Shown: positions 26,672-37,817, numbered from the stretch's first letter. The stretch: DNA of 64,000 nt from Deinococcus marmoris (GCF_001949125.1 NZ_MSTI01000115.1:62001-126000); one strand, 5' to 3'. The notes: a model not told the origin generated them from the sequence alone. Numbers and translations are program-made.

Positions 26672-27639
26672 CACGCGTAGGCTTCAGGGGCCTGTCCGCC
26701 GGGGCCGGGCCAGATGTCGTCCAGCTTTTTCAGGGTTTCGTCGCTCAGCTTGATGTCCAGCGCTCTGAGTGCGCCGTCCAGTTGCTCTGCCGTGCGCGGG
26801 CCGATGATCGGGGCGGTCACGGCGGGCTGGTGCAGCAGCCACGCCAGTGCCACGTCCGCCGGGGACTCTCCCAGCTCCCCACACAGCGCCTCGTACTGCT
26901 CCAGTTGTGGGCGGTGCTTGTCGATCTGCTTTTGCATGTTCTCGCCCGCGCGGCGGCCCTCGCTGGCCTTTTGCAAGGCACCGCCCAGCAGGCCGCCGCC
27001 CAGTGGACTCCAGGGAATCAGGCCCAGCCCCAGCGCCTGACAGGCCGGGATGACCTCCAGCTCGATGGTGCGCGCCGACAGGTTGTACAGGCTCTGCTCG
27101 GACACCAGACCCATGAAGTGGCGCTGGGCCGCCAGCGTGTTGGCTTGCGCGATGTTCCAGCCCGCAAAGTTGCTGCTGCCCACGTACAGCACCTTGCCCT
27201 CGCGCACCAGTTGTTCCATGGCCTGCCAGACCTCTTCCCAGGGCGTCGCGCGGTCAATGTGATGCATCTGGTACAGATCGATGTGATCGGTCTTCAGGCG
27301 GCGCAGGCTGTCCTCGCACGCCTTGCGGATGTGGTACGCCGAGAGTTTCTGATCGTTGGGGCCGTCGCCCATCTTGCCGTAGACCTTGGTGGCCAGCACG
27401 ATTTTATCGCGGTTGCCGGGGTTGCTTTCCAGCCAGCGTCCGACGATCTGCTCGGTCACGCCCTCGCCGGGCTGACGGCCATACACGTTGGCGGTGTCGA
27501 AGAAATTGACGCCCCGGTCCAGCGCCGCGTCCATGATGGCGTGGCTGTCCTGCTCGGTGGTTTCGGGGCCGAAGTTCATGGTGCCCAGACACAGGGGACT
27601 GACTTTCAGGCCGGTGCGGCCCAGATGACGGTAATCCAT
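26668..27639 (-). CDS. aldo/keto reductase
   Basis: NADPH-dependent TIM-barrel reductase, 323 residues, of the YajO/YghZ-like type. Tetrad visible: D48 and Y53 in FFDTANVYG, K85 in LATKVYG, H126 in YQMHHID; cofactor loop IIGPRTAEQLDGAL. AGGAGG precedes ATG 27639 with 8 nt spacing. First gene of the three-gene operon with two SDR enzymes, all overlapping by 4 nt. Context beside quinone and nitroreductase genes suggests carbonyl detoxification or sugar metabolism; neither is proven. Confidence 0.88.
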   Translation of the reverse strand: MDYRHLGRTGLKVSPLCLGTMNFGPETTEQDSHAIMDAALDRGVNFFDTANVYGRQPGEGVTEQIVGRWLESNPGNRDKIVLATKVYGKMGDGPNDQKLSAYHIRKACEDSLRRLKTDHIDLYQMHHIDRATPWEEVWQAMEQLVREGKVLYVGSSNFAGWNIAQANTLAAQRHFMGLVSEQSLYNLSARTIELEVIPACQALGLGLIPWSPLGGGLLGGALQKASEGRRAGENMQKQIDKHRPQLEQYEALCGELGESPADVALAWLLHQPAVTAPIIGPRTAEQLDGALRALDIKLSDETLKKLDDIWPGPGGQAPEAYAW

Positions 27640-27790
27640 AGTTGACGCCTCCTTGGGTTTTGCTCTGCCTCCGACGCTACACCCGCAGGCGCGGCGGCGT
27701 CATCTTGGCGCGGCCTTCATCTTTTTTGTGGGTTTTTGGTGGGACTGAAAGGTGAGGGATCAAACCGAGGCAGCCACCCCAGCATCCTGC

Positions 27791-27830
27791 AAAAAATACA
27801 GACGGCCACCGAACTGAGTGGGCCGTCTGT
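27791..27830 (-). terminator. intrinsic terminator of the 27859 gene
   Basis: ACAGACGGCC (27798-27807) is perfectly complementary to 27821-27830; on the - strand the hairpin is followed by TATTTTTT. Confidence 0.9.
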
Positions 27831-27858
27831 CGAAAGAGATCATCCGCTCAACCCAGCT

Positions 27859-28446
27859 TCAGTTGCTGTTTCCCGATCCGTCCGGTCCCGGTTCTGGCCG
27901 CACTTCCGATGCTCCGGGCGGTGTTTCGTGCGTGATCGTGCCCGCCTCATCGCTCCCAGTGGGCTGGCCGCCGATCAACTGGCGCAATTCCTCGATCACG
28001 GCGCGTTCCTTATCGTTGACCTGCTCGCCGCCGAAGCCCAGGAATCCGCCTTCCTTGGCGGCCTCTGCGGTGCGCTGCGCCACCAGCATCAGCATCTCGC
28101 GGTAGGCGGAAGCGTCTTCTGCGCTGGTCTTGGCATTGACCAGCCACATGGCCTGACGCACACCTTCCAGGCTCTGGTTTTTCACGTCCTCGACATTGCG
28201 GGCGCGTTCCTGCTCCGGCGCTCTGGCGGCGGGCTGGCCCAGCAGATCGGCGGCCATCGCCTCCATCAGCGGGGTGCGGCTGTCCCTGCTCACGCTCTCG
28301 CGCACCGCGTTGGCAATGGCCTGCGCCTCGGCCAGCAGGCCCGTCAATCCGCTGGGACTGGCGGCCACCACTGCCGCGCCCGCCCGTCCGGGGCCAGTCA
28401 TGACCTTGAACCACTCGTCTGCCGTGAAGTTGTCTTTAAGGCTCAT
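27859..28446 (-). CDS. conserved-looking soluble protein, unknown
   Basis: 195 residues, helix-rich, no signal peptide or membrane segment. MSLKDNFTADEWFKVMTGPGRAGAAVVAASP and EDASAYREMLMLVAQRTAEAAKEGGFLGFGG are the most distinctive stretches; the last 35 residues are Gly/Pro/Glu-rich and likely disordered. I do not recognise the family. TAAGCT (28458-28453) is 6 nt before ATG 28446, indicating leaderless transcription; a perfect terminator follows. The downstream end and promoter make this a genuine gene. Confidence 0.7.
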   Translation of the reverse strand: MSLKDNFTADEWFKVMTGPGRAGAAVVAASPSGLTGLLAEAQAIANAVRESVSRDSRTPLMEAMAADLLGQPAARAPEQERARNVEDVKNQSLEGVRQAMWLVNAKTSAEDASAYREMLMLVAQRTAEAAKEGGFLGFGGEQVNDKERAVIEELRQLIGGQPTGSDEAGTITHETPPGASEVRPEPGPDGSGNSN

Positions 28447-28489
28447 GCGCCCAGCTTAGAGCAGCGGCGTTTGGACCGGGAATGGGGCT

Positions 28490-28720
28490 TTACTCACGGG
28501 CCTTTACCTGATCCAGATTCAGGCGTATCCGCTCGGTGTCTTCGCGCACGCTGCGCTCGTCGGGCGCGAGGCCGTGGCTGCCAAACAGACCGCCAGCCGC
28601 GCGCATCCCGCCCAGCGCGTCGCCGCGCGGCTGGTCCGTGTCCACCAGCGGCCTGATCTTGAAGGCCAACACGATCAGGGCCACTGGCAGCACGATGAAG
28701 ATCAGGACGGCGGTCCACAT
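28490..28720 (-). CDS. small single-pass membrane protein, unknown
   Basis: 76 residues. One N-terminal membrane helix (MWTAVLIFIVLPVALIVLAF) followed by a charged cytoplasmic tail ending RIRLNLDQVKARE, which could be a short amphipathic helix. No family recognised. It is on the same strand as, and 43 nt upstream of, the 27859 gene, which has its own promoter. No clear Shine-Dalgarno at ATG 28720. Confidence 0.5.
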   Translation of the reverse strand: MWTAVLIFIVLPVALIVLAFKIRPLVDTDQPRGDALGGMRAAGGLFGSHGLAPDERSVREDTERIRLNLDQVKARE

Positions 28721-28761
28721 AACTGGCTCAGCAGCCCTGCGCCATTAACAACGAGGGGCCA

Positions 28762-29151
28762 TTAACAACCCTGCGCCGAGACGACGCCCGGATGCCCTTC
28801 TTGCAGGTGGGCGCGGCCCCAGGTGTCGATGGCGTCGATGACGCTCTGCAACTCGCGGCCCACCGGGGTCAGGGTGTAGACACTGCGGGCCAGTTTGCCG
28901 TGCGTGTCCTCGGTGCGCTTGTCAATGATCTTCAGTGTTTCCAGGTGTTCCAGGCGCTGGGTCAGCGTGGCGCTGTTGCAGCCGCCCACCGCGCGGGCCA
29001 GCTCATTGAAGCCCTTCTCGCCGTCCAGCAGCGCGCGGACGATGTGCAGCACCCACTTCTCCTGCAACACGCCGATGGCCCGGTAGACCGGGCAAAAGCC
29101 CTTCTCGACTGCCGTGGCAGAGGGTCCGGGAGCGGAAAGTTCCGTGTTCAT
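28762..29151 (-). CDS. HxlR/DUF24-family regulator with N-terminal redox cysteine
   Basis: 129-residue winged helix regulator: EKWVLHIVRALLDGEKGFNELARAVGG, NSATLTQRLEHLETLKIIDKR, then YTLTPVGRELQ. C20 in GFCPVYRAIG is the conserved N-terminal cysteine used by YodB, CatR and HypR to sense quinones, diamide or hypochlorite. Divergent from a nitroreductase gene, the usual partner of such regulators. TAGAAT (29163-29158) is 6 nt before ATG 29151, with a TTAATT -35 candidate 17 nt further up. Confidence 0.88.
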   Translation of the reverse strand: MNTELSAPGPSATAVEKGFCPVYRAIGVLQEKWVLHIVRALLDGEKGFNELARAVGGCNSATLTQRLEHLETLKIIDKRTEDTHGKLARSVYTLTPVGRELQSVIDAIDTWGRAHLQEGHPGVVSAQGC

Positions 29152-29154
29152 GGT

Positions 29155-29232
29155 AGGATTCTACACCTAAACGCAAAATCAATTAAGCAGAGGATTACAC
29201 CGCTTGACATTTTAAACCGGTGGGCGTAATGT
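29155..29232. promoter_or_regulatory. divergent promoters with repeated AGGATT(C)TACACC boxes
   Basis: Right: TTGACA (29204-29209), 17 nt, TAATGT (29227-29232), 7 nt to ATG 29240. Left: TTAATT and TAGAAT (29163-29158) reading into the HxlR gene. AGGATTCTACACC (29155-29167) and AGGATTACACC (29191-29201) form a direct repeat that could be the HxlR operator. Confidence 0.7.
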
Positions 29233-29239
29233 TCCAGAC

Positions 29240-29875
29240 ATGACCGCTACCCTGACCCAGCCCCAGACCGTCGCCCCCCTCACCGTTGCCGAGGCCATCG
29301 AAACCCGCCGCAGCATCCGCAAGTTCGTGCAGGAACCCATGAATCAGGGCGATCTGCACGAGATCCTGCGCCTCGCCAGCCTGGCCCCCAGCGCCTGGAA
29401 CGCCCAGACCTGGCGCTTCGCCGTGGTCCAGACCGCCGAGATCAAGGAACAGCTCCAGGCTGCCGCCTACGGTCAGCCCCAGATCGGCAGCGCGCCCGCC
29501 GTGATCGTGGTCTACAGCGACATGGAAGACACCCTGAACACCGTGGAAGAGACCGCTCACCCCGGCATGGGTGACGAGGGCCGCGCCGGACAGCGCAAGA
29601 CCTTCGACGGCGCTTTCGGCGGTCAGGACGTGGCCCAGCGCGGCCAGTGGGGCTTATCGCAGGCCAACATCGCCTTCGGCTTCCTGATGCTGGCGGCGCG
29701 CGGCCTGGGCTACGACACCGTCCCCATGCTGGGCTTCGATCCCGCCAAGGTGCGCGAGGTGCTGGGCCTGCCCGAACACGTCCAGTTCGCCGGATTGCTG
29801 CCCATCGGCAAGCGCGCCGAGGACGGCTTCCCGCACCACCGCCACGGCGTCGAGCGCGTCACCAAGTTCTACTGA
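29240..29875 (+). CDS. nitroreductase family protein (HypO/MhqN/YodC-like)
   Basis: FMN-dependent reductase of quinones or nitroaromatics, 211 residues. [15 protein letters not shown] carries the Arg/Ser FMN-phosphate motif, [16 protein letters not shown] the second flavin contact, and [28 protein letters not shown] the C-terminal family signature. It is transcribed from a near-consensus promoter and starts at the probable +1. Divergent from the HxlR regulator gene, the same arrangement as in electrophile-responsive nitroreductase loci. Confidence 0.92.
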   Translation: MTATLTQPQTVAPLTVAEAIETRRSIRKFVQEPMNQGDLHEILRLASLAPSAWNAQTWRFAVVQTAEIKEQLQAAAYGQPQIGSAPAVIVVYSDMEDTLNTVEETAHPGMGDEGRAGQRKTFDGAFGGQDVAQRGQWGLSQANIAFGFLMLAARGLGYDTVPMLGFDPAKVREVLGLPEHVQFAGLLPIGKRAEDGFPHHRHGVERVTKFY

Positions 29876-29889
29876 AGTCCTGAAGTCTG

Positions 29890-30024
29890 ATACGGACTCC
29901 GATTGAAAGGTGTTGAAACGCCTGGAAATCCGAGCAGAGCGAGAAGGAGAAAAACGGGTTCCGGGCGTGGAGTGCAGGAATCGGCGCTGTCCCGATTTCT
30001 GCGCGAAACAGACGGAATCCGTAT
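29890..30024 (+). repeat. dispersed 135-bp repeat, copy B
   Basis: Ends ATACGGACTCCG (29890-29901) and CGGAATCCGTAT (30013-30024). It aligns along its full length with the reverse complement of 17887-18021; a degraded third copy lies at about 49593-49790. It occupies most of the 342-nt gap after the nitroreductase gene; the rest holds the MFS promoter. Confidence 0.88.
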
Positions 30025-30102
30025 GAGCCGCCCTCCGAAGTGGGGGCGGTTTTTGTGGGCTGTGGGTTTGATGGAGGCTGACTACATCCGCCTCTTTGCC
30101 TA

Positions 30103-30131
30103 TTGACGTAATTTGTTCTGGGAATTACATT
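30103..30131 (+). promoter_or_regulatory. MFS gene promoter overlapping an inverted repeat
   Basis: TTGACG (30103-30108), 17-nt spacer, TACATT (30126-30131). GTAATT (30108-30113) and AATTAC (30123-30128) are inverted repeats lying across the spacer, a likely repressor site; no regulator gene is adjacent. Confidence 0.65.
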
Positions 30132-30217
30132 CAACCCGAAACTCTGCGTGAGTCGCGTCCAATCTCATGCCTGCTCTCCTGTCATAAGAAGCCCTCCTCC
30201 CCCAAGAAGGTCATGTC

Positions 30218-31456
<1,239 letters not shown>

Positions 31457-31550
31457 GATTTGCCTGTAACTGAGTCTTGCCTACAGATGAAGAGAGCCTC
31501 CCCATTCCTCTTGTCTATGCGCGGCCCGGCTGCGACAGACTGAGGGCGAT

Positions 31551-32052
31551 GTGGCGGCAAGCAAAGTGAGACTGATCTTGATGGGCGTGTCCGGCAGTGG
31601 CAAAACTACGCTGGGGCAGGACTTGGCGGCCCGCACCGGCTGGCCGTTTTTGGACGGCGACGACTTCCATACCCCGGAGGCCAGGGCAAAAATGGCCGCC
31701 GGGCTGGGCCTGAGTGACGAGGACCGTCAGCCGTGGCTGGAACGGTTGCGTGGCGCTTTGCTGGCACGCCCTGAGGTGATCCTGGCGTGTTCCTCGCTGC
31801 GCCACAGCTACCGCGACGTGCTGCGCGTGCCGGACGCCCGTTTCGTGTTTCTGAACGTGCCACCGTCGCTGCTGCTTTCGCGCCTGCAAGAGCGTGGCAA
31901 CCACTACGCGCACGCCGATCTGCTGCCCTCGCAGTTGCAGACGCTGGAGCCGCCGGACCGGGCAGAAGCCGATGTGCTGACCCTGCACGTCACGGCCCAG
32001 GACTCGTCCGCCGATCTGACGCGCCTGACGCTGTCCGCCCTGGGAATTGCCG

Positions 32053-32063
<11 letters not shown>
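31551..32063 (+). CDS. gntK: gluconokinase (shikimate-kinase fold)
   Basis: Phosphorylates D-gluconate to 6-phosphogluconate for the pentose-phosphate or Entner-Doudoroff route. 170 residues. Walker [12 protein letters not shown] at about 12-22; [27 protein letters not shown] is the GntK-specific substrate motif; [13 protein letters not shown] is the lid region. GTG 31551 is the first start in frame compatible with the motifs. First gene of a cluster running into a DUF2256 gene and uvsE, whose starts overlap the previous stops. Confidence 0.88.
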
Positions 32064-32228
<165 letters not shown>

Positions 32229-32232
<4 letters not shown>

Positions 32233-33116
32233 CCGCCCCCGCTTACGGTCTGGTCTGCATGACCGTGGGGCCAGAGGTTCGATTCCGCACCGTGACCCTC
32301 AGCCGCTACCGGGCGCTGTCGCCCTCCGAGCGCGAGGCCAAGCTGCTGGACCTCTACACCGACAACATCTCCAGATTGCGCGGCGCTGCCGACTTCTGCG
32401 CGGCGCGCGGCATCCGCCTGTACCGCATGAGCGCCAGCCTCTTTCCCATGCTGGACCTGATCGGCGACGAGACCGGAGAGGCAGTGCTGACCTCGCTGGC
32501 TGGGCAATTGCGAGAGGCTGGGCAGGCGTTCGTGGACCGGAAAATTCGCGTACTGATGCACCCCGAACAGTTCATCGTCCTGAACAGCGACACCCCGGAT
32601 GTGCGCGTCCGCAGCGTTCACGCCCTGAACTCACACGCCCGCGTCATGGACGGCATGGGGCTGGAGCGCAGTCCCTGGAATCTGCTGCTGCTGCACGGCG
32701 GTAAGGGGGGCCGCGCCGCCGAATTGCAGGCGGTCATTCCCGATCTGCCCGACGCTGCCCGCCTGCGCCTGGGCCTGGAAAACGACGAGTACGCCTACGG
32801 CCCCGCCGACCTGTTGCCCGTCTGCGAGGCCACGGGCGTGCCGCTGGTCTACGACGGCCACCATCACGTCATCCACGACAGGCTGCCCGATCAGGACGAT
32901 CCCGCCGTGCGCGAATGGGTGCTGAAAGCCCGCGCCACCTGGACCCCGCCCGACTGGCAGGTGGTCCACCTGTCCAACGGCATCGACAGTCCGCAGGACC
33001 GCCGCCACAGTCACCTGATCACGCACCTGCCCGCCGCCTTTGCCGATGTGCCCTGGATCGAGGTGGAGGCCAAGGGCAAGGAGGAGGCGGTGGGGGGGCT
33101 GATGGGAGGAGCTTGA
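32229..33116 (+). CDS. uvsE: UV DNA damage endonuclease UvsE/UVDE
   Basis: Metal-dependent TIM-barrel endonuclease that nicks immediately 5' of cyclobutane dimers and 6-4 photoproducts, starting alternative excision repair. 295 residues, close in sequence to the Deinococcus radiodurans enzyme as I recall it: [68 protein letters not shown] and [10 protein letters not shown] supply the His/Glu/Asp metal ligands and barrel strands. GTG 32229 overlaps the preceding stop by 4 nt. No UvrA in the window. Confidence 0.95.
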
Positions 33117-33186
33117 AGGGTTGGAATTTCCCCTCCCATTCCCCGTCCTACGGTCACTTCCTGTCCCACGCGCTAGCCTACGCGGC

Positions 33187-33729
33187 GTGAACGTCGTCGT
33201 CTTCGATCTGGAAACCACGGGCCTCTCGCCGGAGCGCGACGCCATCGTGGAAATCGGCGCGGTGCGGGTGGTGGATGGCCGCATCGAGGAAACGCAGAAA
33301 TATGAAACGCTCGTCAAGCCCGTCGGCGACTTCGGCCAGCCGCTGCTGATTCCCTGGCGCGTGGAGCGCATTCACGGCATCAGCAACGAGATGGTCCGCC
33401 ACGCCCCCACCATGACCGAGGTGCTGCCCGAATTTCTGGAGTTCGTGGGAGATTCCGCCGTGGTGGCGCACAACATCGGTTTCGACAGCGGCTTTATGCG
33501 GGCCAACGCCCAGCGCCAGGGTCTGGTCTGGAAACCGGCGGCGGAACACTGCACCGTGCAGCTTTCCCGCCGCGCTTTCCCGCGCGAACGCGCCCACAAC
33601 CTGACCGTGCTGGCCGAGAGGCTGGGCCTGAGCTTTGCCCCCGGCGGACGCCACCGCAGCTACGGCGACGTGCAGGTAACGGCGCAGGCATATCTGCGCC
33701 TGCTGGAAATGCTGAAGGTGGGGGCGTAG
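33187..33729 (+). CDS. DnaQ-like DEDDh 3'-5' exonuclease
   Basis: 180-residue stand-alone exonuclease domain related to DNA polymerase III epsilon/PolC. ExoI FDLETTG (Asp, Glu), Exo[11 protein letters not shown] (Asp), Exo[17 protein letters not shown] with the His/Asp pair of DEDDh enzymes. TAGCCT at 33174-33179 is 7 nt before GTG 33187, which overrules the in-frame ATG at 33121 and gives the leaderless start. It directly follows uvsE, suggesting a repair or proofreading job, which is inferred. Confidence 0.88.
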   Translation: MNVVVFDLETTGLSPERDAIVEIGAVRVVDGRIEETQKYETLVKPVGDFGQPLLIPWRVERIHGISNEMVRHAPTMTEVLPEFLEFVGDSAVVAHNIGFDSGFMRANAQRQGLVWKPAAEHCTVQLSRRAFPRERAHNLTVLAERLGLSFAPGGRHRSYGDVQVTAQAYLRLLEMLKVGA

Positions 33730-33758
33730 GGGCAAAGGAACGCTCTGCCCCCTCCCGT

Positions 33759-34994
33759 CTATTGCGGAGCCTGCACCAGTCCCAGCCCCACATCCAGTTT
33801 GTCCACGCCCGCGATCAGCGGCCTGCGCGTGGCGCTGCCCTTCAGAGCGGTTTCGATGGTGTTGCGGGTCAGATCACCCGAATCGATCAGCGACTGGAAC
33901 CACAGCGCGGCCACCCCAGCGACATGCGGCGTCGCCATGCTGGTGCCGCTGTAGGCCACCAGCCCCCCGCCCAGTTTGGCCGAGGTCACATTCACGCCGG
34001 GGCCGCTCAGGGTTGCTCCGGTATTGGAAAATGGCGCGACGGTCAGGCCCGCGTCTGGTTTGTTTCCGCTTCCCAGTCCCACTGCCGCCACCGAGATAAA
34101 GCCGTCGGAGGTTGCGGGCGGCGCGACGCCCACCTCCCAGTCGGGGTTCTGCTGGCGGCGGCTCTCGTTGCCTGCTGCGGCGATCAGCAGCGTGGGCGTG
34201 GTGTCTCCGCCGTAGCTGCGGGCGTAGGCGGCCAGCGCGCCAAACAGGTTGAGGTTGGCCCGGTAGTCCAGCAGCGCCTGAGAGGTGGCCAGTTCGGCGG
34301 GCAGGCCGCGCTTGATCAGCTCGGCCACCAGCCCCGGAAAGTCCATGCCCAGCGACATGCTGACCACATGCGCGCCCTCCTGCACCGCCCAGGCCAGCGC
34401 CCGCGCGATACCCTCGCTGCTGCCGCTGCCGTCTGCGCCCAGCACCCGCCCGATCAGCGCGCGTTCCACGCCGGGGGCCACGCCGATACGCTGGCCTGCC
34501 ACATCCCGTCCAAAAACTGTTCCGGCGCAGTGGGTGCCGTGGCCCTCGGCATCCACGCCACCGTCGGCGTCACCCTCTGCCAGCGTGAAGTCGCGCCGCA
34601 CCAGATTCACGCCCGCGAAGGCCGGATGCTCCGGGTCGATGCCGGTGTCCAGAATGGCGACGGTCACACCCTTGCCATTCTGCGGGCTGCTGTCAGCCCT
34701 AACCGCCTGCACGCCCCAGGTGGGTCCAGTGGCGCTCGCATCGGCCTCCGCACGACTGACCGGGCGGATCAGGCGCATGGGAATGCTGGGGGCGGCCATC
34801 TGCACGCCCCTTTCCTGAAGCAGATCAGGGAGTTCGCGGTGATCCAGGGTTGCCACTTCCAGGGTCATGGCGGGCGCATGAGCCGACTCCGCATTTGCCC
34901 CCGCACGCGGCGCGAGCGCGCTGCTTTCCCCGGCCCTGACCTGGCCCTGACCCTCGCCGCCCTGCCGCCACACGATGAACCGGTCTTTCTTCAT
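33759..34994 (-). CDS. subtilisin-like S8 peptidase without signal peptide
   Basis: 411 residues. Triad: D116 in AILDTGIDPEHPAF, H152 in GHGTHCAGTV, S352 in YSGTSMATPHVAG; oxyanion N276 in AAAGNES. The N-terminus (MKKDRFIVWRQGGEGQGQVR) has no hydrophobic export signal, so the enzyme is predicted to stay in the cytoplasm or leave by an unusual route; residues 40-75 look like an inhibitor-type propeptide remnant. GGAGGG lies just upstream of ATG 34994. AT-rich promoter DNA separates it from the divergent signals at 35050. Confidence 0.9.
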   Translation of the reverse strand: MKKDRFIVWRQGGEGQGQVRAGESSALAPRAGANAESAHAPAMTLEVATLDHRELPDLLQERGVQMAAPSIPMRLIRPVSRAEADASATGPTWGVQAVRADSSPQNGKGVTVAILDTGIDPEHPAFAGVNLVRRDFTLAEGDADGGVDAEGHGTHCAGTVFGRDVAGQRIGVAPGVERALIGRVLGADGSGSSEGIARALAWAVQEGAHVVSMSLGMDFPGLVAELIKRGLPAELATSQALLDYRANLNLFGALAAYARSYGGDTTPTLLIAAAGNESRRQQNPDWEVGVAPPATSDGFISVAAVGLGSGNKPDAGLTVAPFSNTGATLSGPGVNVTSAKLGGGLVAYSGTSMATPHVAGVAALWFQSLIDSGDLTRNTIETALKGSATRRPLIAGVDKLDVGLGLVQAPQ

Positions 34995-35049
34995 GCCGCC
35001 CTCCCCAGAACCGCGAATGGCGGTCTGAGGAACAGTTTAAACCCAGAAA

Positions 35050-35064
35050 TATAATTCTGTCATG
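35050..35064 (+). promoter_or_regulatory. TATAAT box 6 nt before an ATG (possible small ORF)
   Basis: TATAAT at 35050-35055 followed by 6 nt and ATG 35062. The frame runs to 35247 (61 codons, MSFSMRVYSVFGESFSIFCL at its start) and overlaps the 3' end of the antisense glycosidase gene. No good -35 is seen. A small gene or an antisense RNA is possible. Confidence 0.35.
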
Positions 35065-35139
35065 AGCTTTTCTATGCGGGTATATTCTGTTTTTGGCGAA
35101 TCATTTAGCATCTTCTGCCTTCAGGCTTTCAGACCCTTC

Positions 35140-37143
35140 CTACTTCTTCCCAGCCACTTCACGCGGCACGAAGACAATCGCGTTCGGCACTGGCTGACTC
35201 CAGACCGTGTTCAGGTAGCCGCCCAGACCCCCATAGCCGCCCTGTAGGTAGGCGGTGGCGCTGCTGCCGCTGTCCATCCGCACGGCGTCGCGCACGCCTG
35301 CCCCGGCCAGGGCGGCGGCGAAGGCTTCAGGGGTGCCGTACTCGAAATAGGCGATGGTGGGTTGGCCGCCCAGCGTGCCCAGCGCGGATTGCCGGGTGGA
35401 GCGCCACACGCCAGCGGCAGTGTTGAAGCCCTCGCGGCGCGGGTCGATCACCACCTTGCCGCCCTGCACCAGCAGTGGCCCGGCGCTCAGGGCGTCCACG
35501 GCGCTGCCCCAGGGGGCGTCGGTGGCCTGCCAGTTGAGGGCGACATTCAGCGGTGCGCCCGCCGCCACTGGCAATGCCGGAAAGCGGGCCGGATCGAAGG
35601 TGAAGGCCAGCGTCCGGGGGGGCGGGGTGATCTGCCCGGTCACGGCGCGGGTGACGCTGACACTGCCGGGAGCCAGCAGCAGGGTGGTCAGCCCTGTGCC
35701 GCCCACCGACGTTTTTCCGTCCCCCACGAAGGCGGTCAGCAGCGCGGCACTGGGCGTGGCGCGCACGCTGTTCACGGTGACGCTGCCGAATGGTCCGCTG
35801 AGGACATAGCGCGGGCGCGGGTAGCCGAACAGCGCCTCGCCCGTGTTAGTGAAGCCCACGGTGGCGCGTTTTTCCAGACTGGCCGCCGTCATCAGGCCGC
35901 CCACCGCCACCAGATCGACGGGCAGGCTGCTGCGTGGGTCAAAGTAGCCGCCGTTGACCCCGGCCACCCCTCCCGCCGATTTCACGAGATCCAGCACCGA
36001 CAGCGAGCGCCCCAGCGGCGCACTGACCACGCGCGGCTGGAACAGCGCCGGATCGAAGCTCAGCAGGTGCAGCAACCCCTTGTTGCGGTAACTCACCCCG
36101 GCGGGCAGGGCGTCGGGGTCAATCGGCGGCGGCACGCTGGAATCGGTGTAGGTGGTGGTGTCGATGACCACCCGGAAGGGGTCTTCCAGCGTGAAGATCT
36201 CGCTGCGCCCGCCCCCGGTTCCCAGCCGGATCGACGCGCCCGCCCCGGTCTGGGCCAGCGTCAGGGTGTCGCCCCCCGGCAGCGTCTGCTGGCTGCCCTG
36301 CACGGTGACCCCCGGCAGCAGCACGCTCAGCCCACCCGCCTCGCGCGAGATGACCTGCGACGCTGGGGCGCTCAGGTCCATCACCACCCGCTGAACTTCC
36401 ACCGTGCGGTACAGCGTCCGGCTGATCCGCACCGTGTCCAGATTCGCCACCTTCGGCACGCTCAGGCTGGGCATCAGTGGCGGAGGCGTCGGCGCGGGCA
36501 GTGCCGGGATGGGCTGAATGTTGGGCAAAGCTTCGGAGGTGGCTGGAGATGGAGTGATGGCGGGTGGGGGAGAGGCTGGCGCTGCTGGCGCGGGTTGAGC
36601 TGCGGTGGGCGCTGGCGCTGAGGGTGTCGCGCTTACAGGCGGTCTGATCACCGGGCGTTCCGGTCCCCCGTCCGAGGGCAGCAGCGTCGCTGTCGGTACG
36701 CTGGTGGGCGTGGCAAACCCCAGCAGGCCGAGGGTATCGGTCAGCACCCGGACGCCCAGCAGCTCCAGCGCCCGCAGCGGCACATGCATGCTGCCATTGG
36801 TGATCATGGGGGTGGGCAGCGTGCCGCTCAGGGTGAAGCCCAGCGCCGTCCAGCCCTTGCCGGGCGCGTAGCGCAGTTCCCTCTTGCCCAGCAGCAACCG
36901 CAGGTCCTGCGGATCATTGCGGACCGACACGCCCAGGCGCGGCAGGGTCCAGACCGCCAGCATCTCGGTGCCGCCCAGCACTCTGGAATCCACCCCGGCG
37001 CTCTGCGGGACCCCCCCGATGGCGGTGGGCCGTGCCAGCGCGCTCCCGGCCAGCAGGCCCGCCCCGATCAGCAGCCATAGCCCCGGGGTGCGCCGCCGTC
37101 TGTTGTTGTCACCACTCTGCCCACCGTTCTGACCAAACTTCAC
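35140..37143 (-). CDS. phosphodiester glycosidase (NAGPA) family exported protein
   Basis: 667 residues. A basic N-terminus and one hydrophobic segment ([16 protein letters not shown]) act as signal peptide. Then: a copper amine oxidase-N-like module ([16 protein letters not shown] .. [14 protein letters not shown]), a Pro/Ala-rich linker, an AMIN-like stretch ([19 protein letters not shown]), and a C-terminal NAGPA/DUF2233 domain ([41 protein letters not shown]). The domain cleaves phosphodiester-linked sugars in its relatives; a cell-envelope polysaccharide target is inferred. GTG 37143 is preceded by TAGACT 7 nt upstream (leaderless), overruling longer frames to 37269. Confidence 0.85.
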   Translation of the reverse strand: MKFGQNGGQSGDNNRRRRTPGLWLLIGAGLLAGSALARPTAIGGVPQSAGVDSRVLGGTEMLAVWTLPRLGVSVRNDPQDLRLLLGKRELRYAPGKGWTALGFTLSGTLPTPMITNGSMHVPLRALELLGVRVLTDTLGLLGFATPTSVPTATLLPSDGGPERPVIRPPVSATPSAPAPTAAQPAPAAPASPPPAITPSPATSEALPNIQPIPALPAPTPPPLMPSLSVPKVANLDTVRISRTLYRTVEVQRVVMDLSAPASQVISREAGGLSVLLPGVTVQGSQQTLPGGDTLTLAQTGAGASIRLGTGGGRSEIFTLEDPFRVVIDTTTYTDSSVPPPIDPDALPAGVSYRNKGLLHLLSFDPALFQPRVVSAPLGRSLSVLDLVKSAGGVAGVNGGYFDPRSSLPVDLVAVGGLMTAASLEKRATVGFTNTGEALFGYPRPRYVLSGPFGSVTVNSVRATPSAALLTAFVGDGKTSVGGTGLTTLLLAPGSVSVTRAVTGQITPPPRTLAFTFDPARFPALPVAAGAPLNVALNWQATDAPWGSAVDALSAGPLLVQGGKVVIDPRREGFNTAAGVWRSTRQSALGTLGGQPTIAYFEYGTPEAFAAALAGAGVRDAVRMDSGSSATAYLQGGYGGLGGYLNTVWSQPVPNAIVFVPREVAGKK

Positions 37144-37267
37144 GCGGCGGAGTCTAGCGCCTGCGTGCCTGACCGGATGAGCCGCAAACCAGACCAATGC
37201 GGCATTTTCGCCACTCATTTCCAGCGCCGTCAGGTTCTTGTGCTGGCCTCTGTTCATACTGCATTTC

Positions 37268-37753
<486 letters not shown>

Positions 37754-37817
37754 GCCTCAGCCCGGTTGACCTGACTTTCTTTTCACGTCTGAATTTGCCC
37801 ACAGGAGGCACCAGCGC

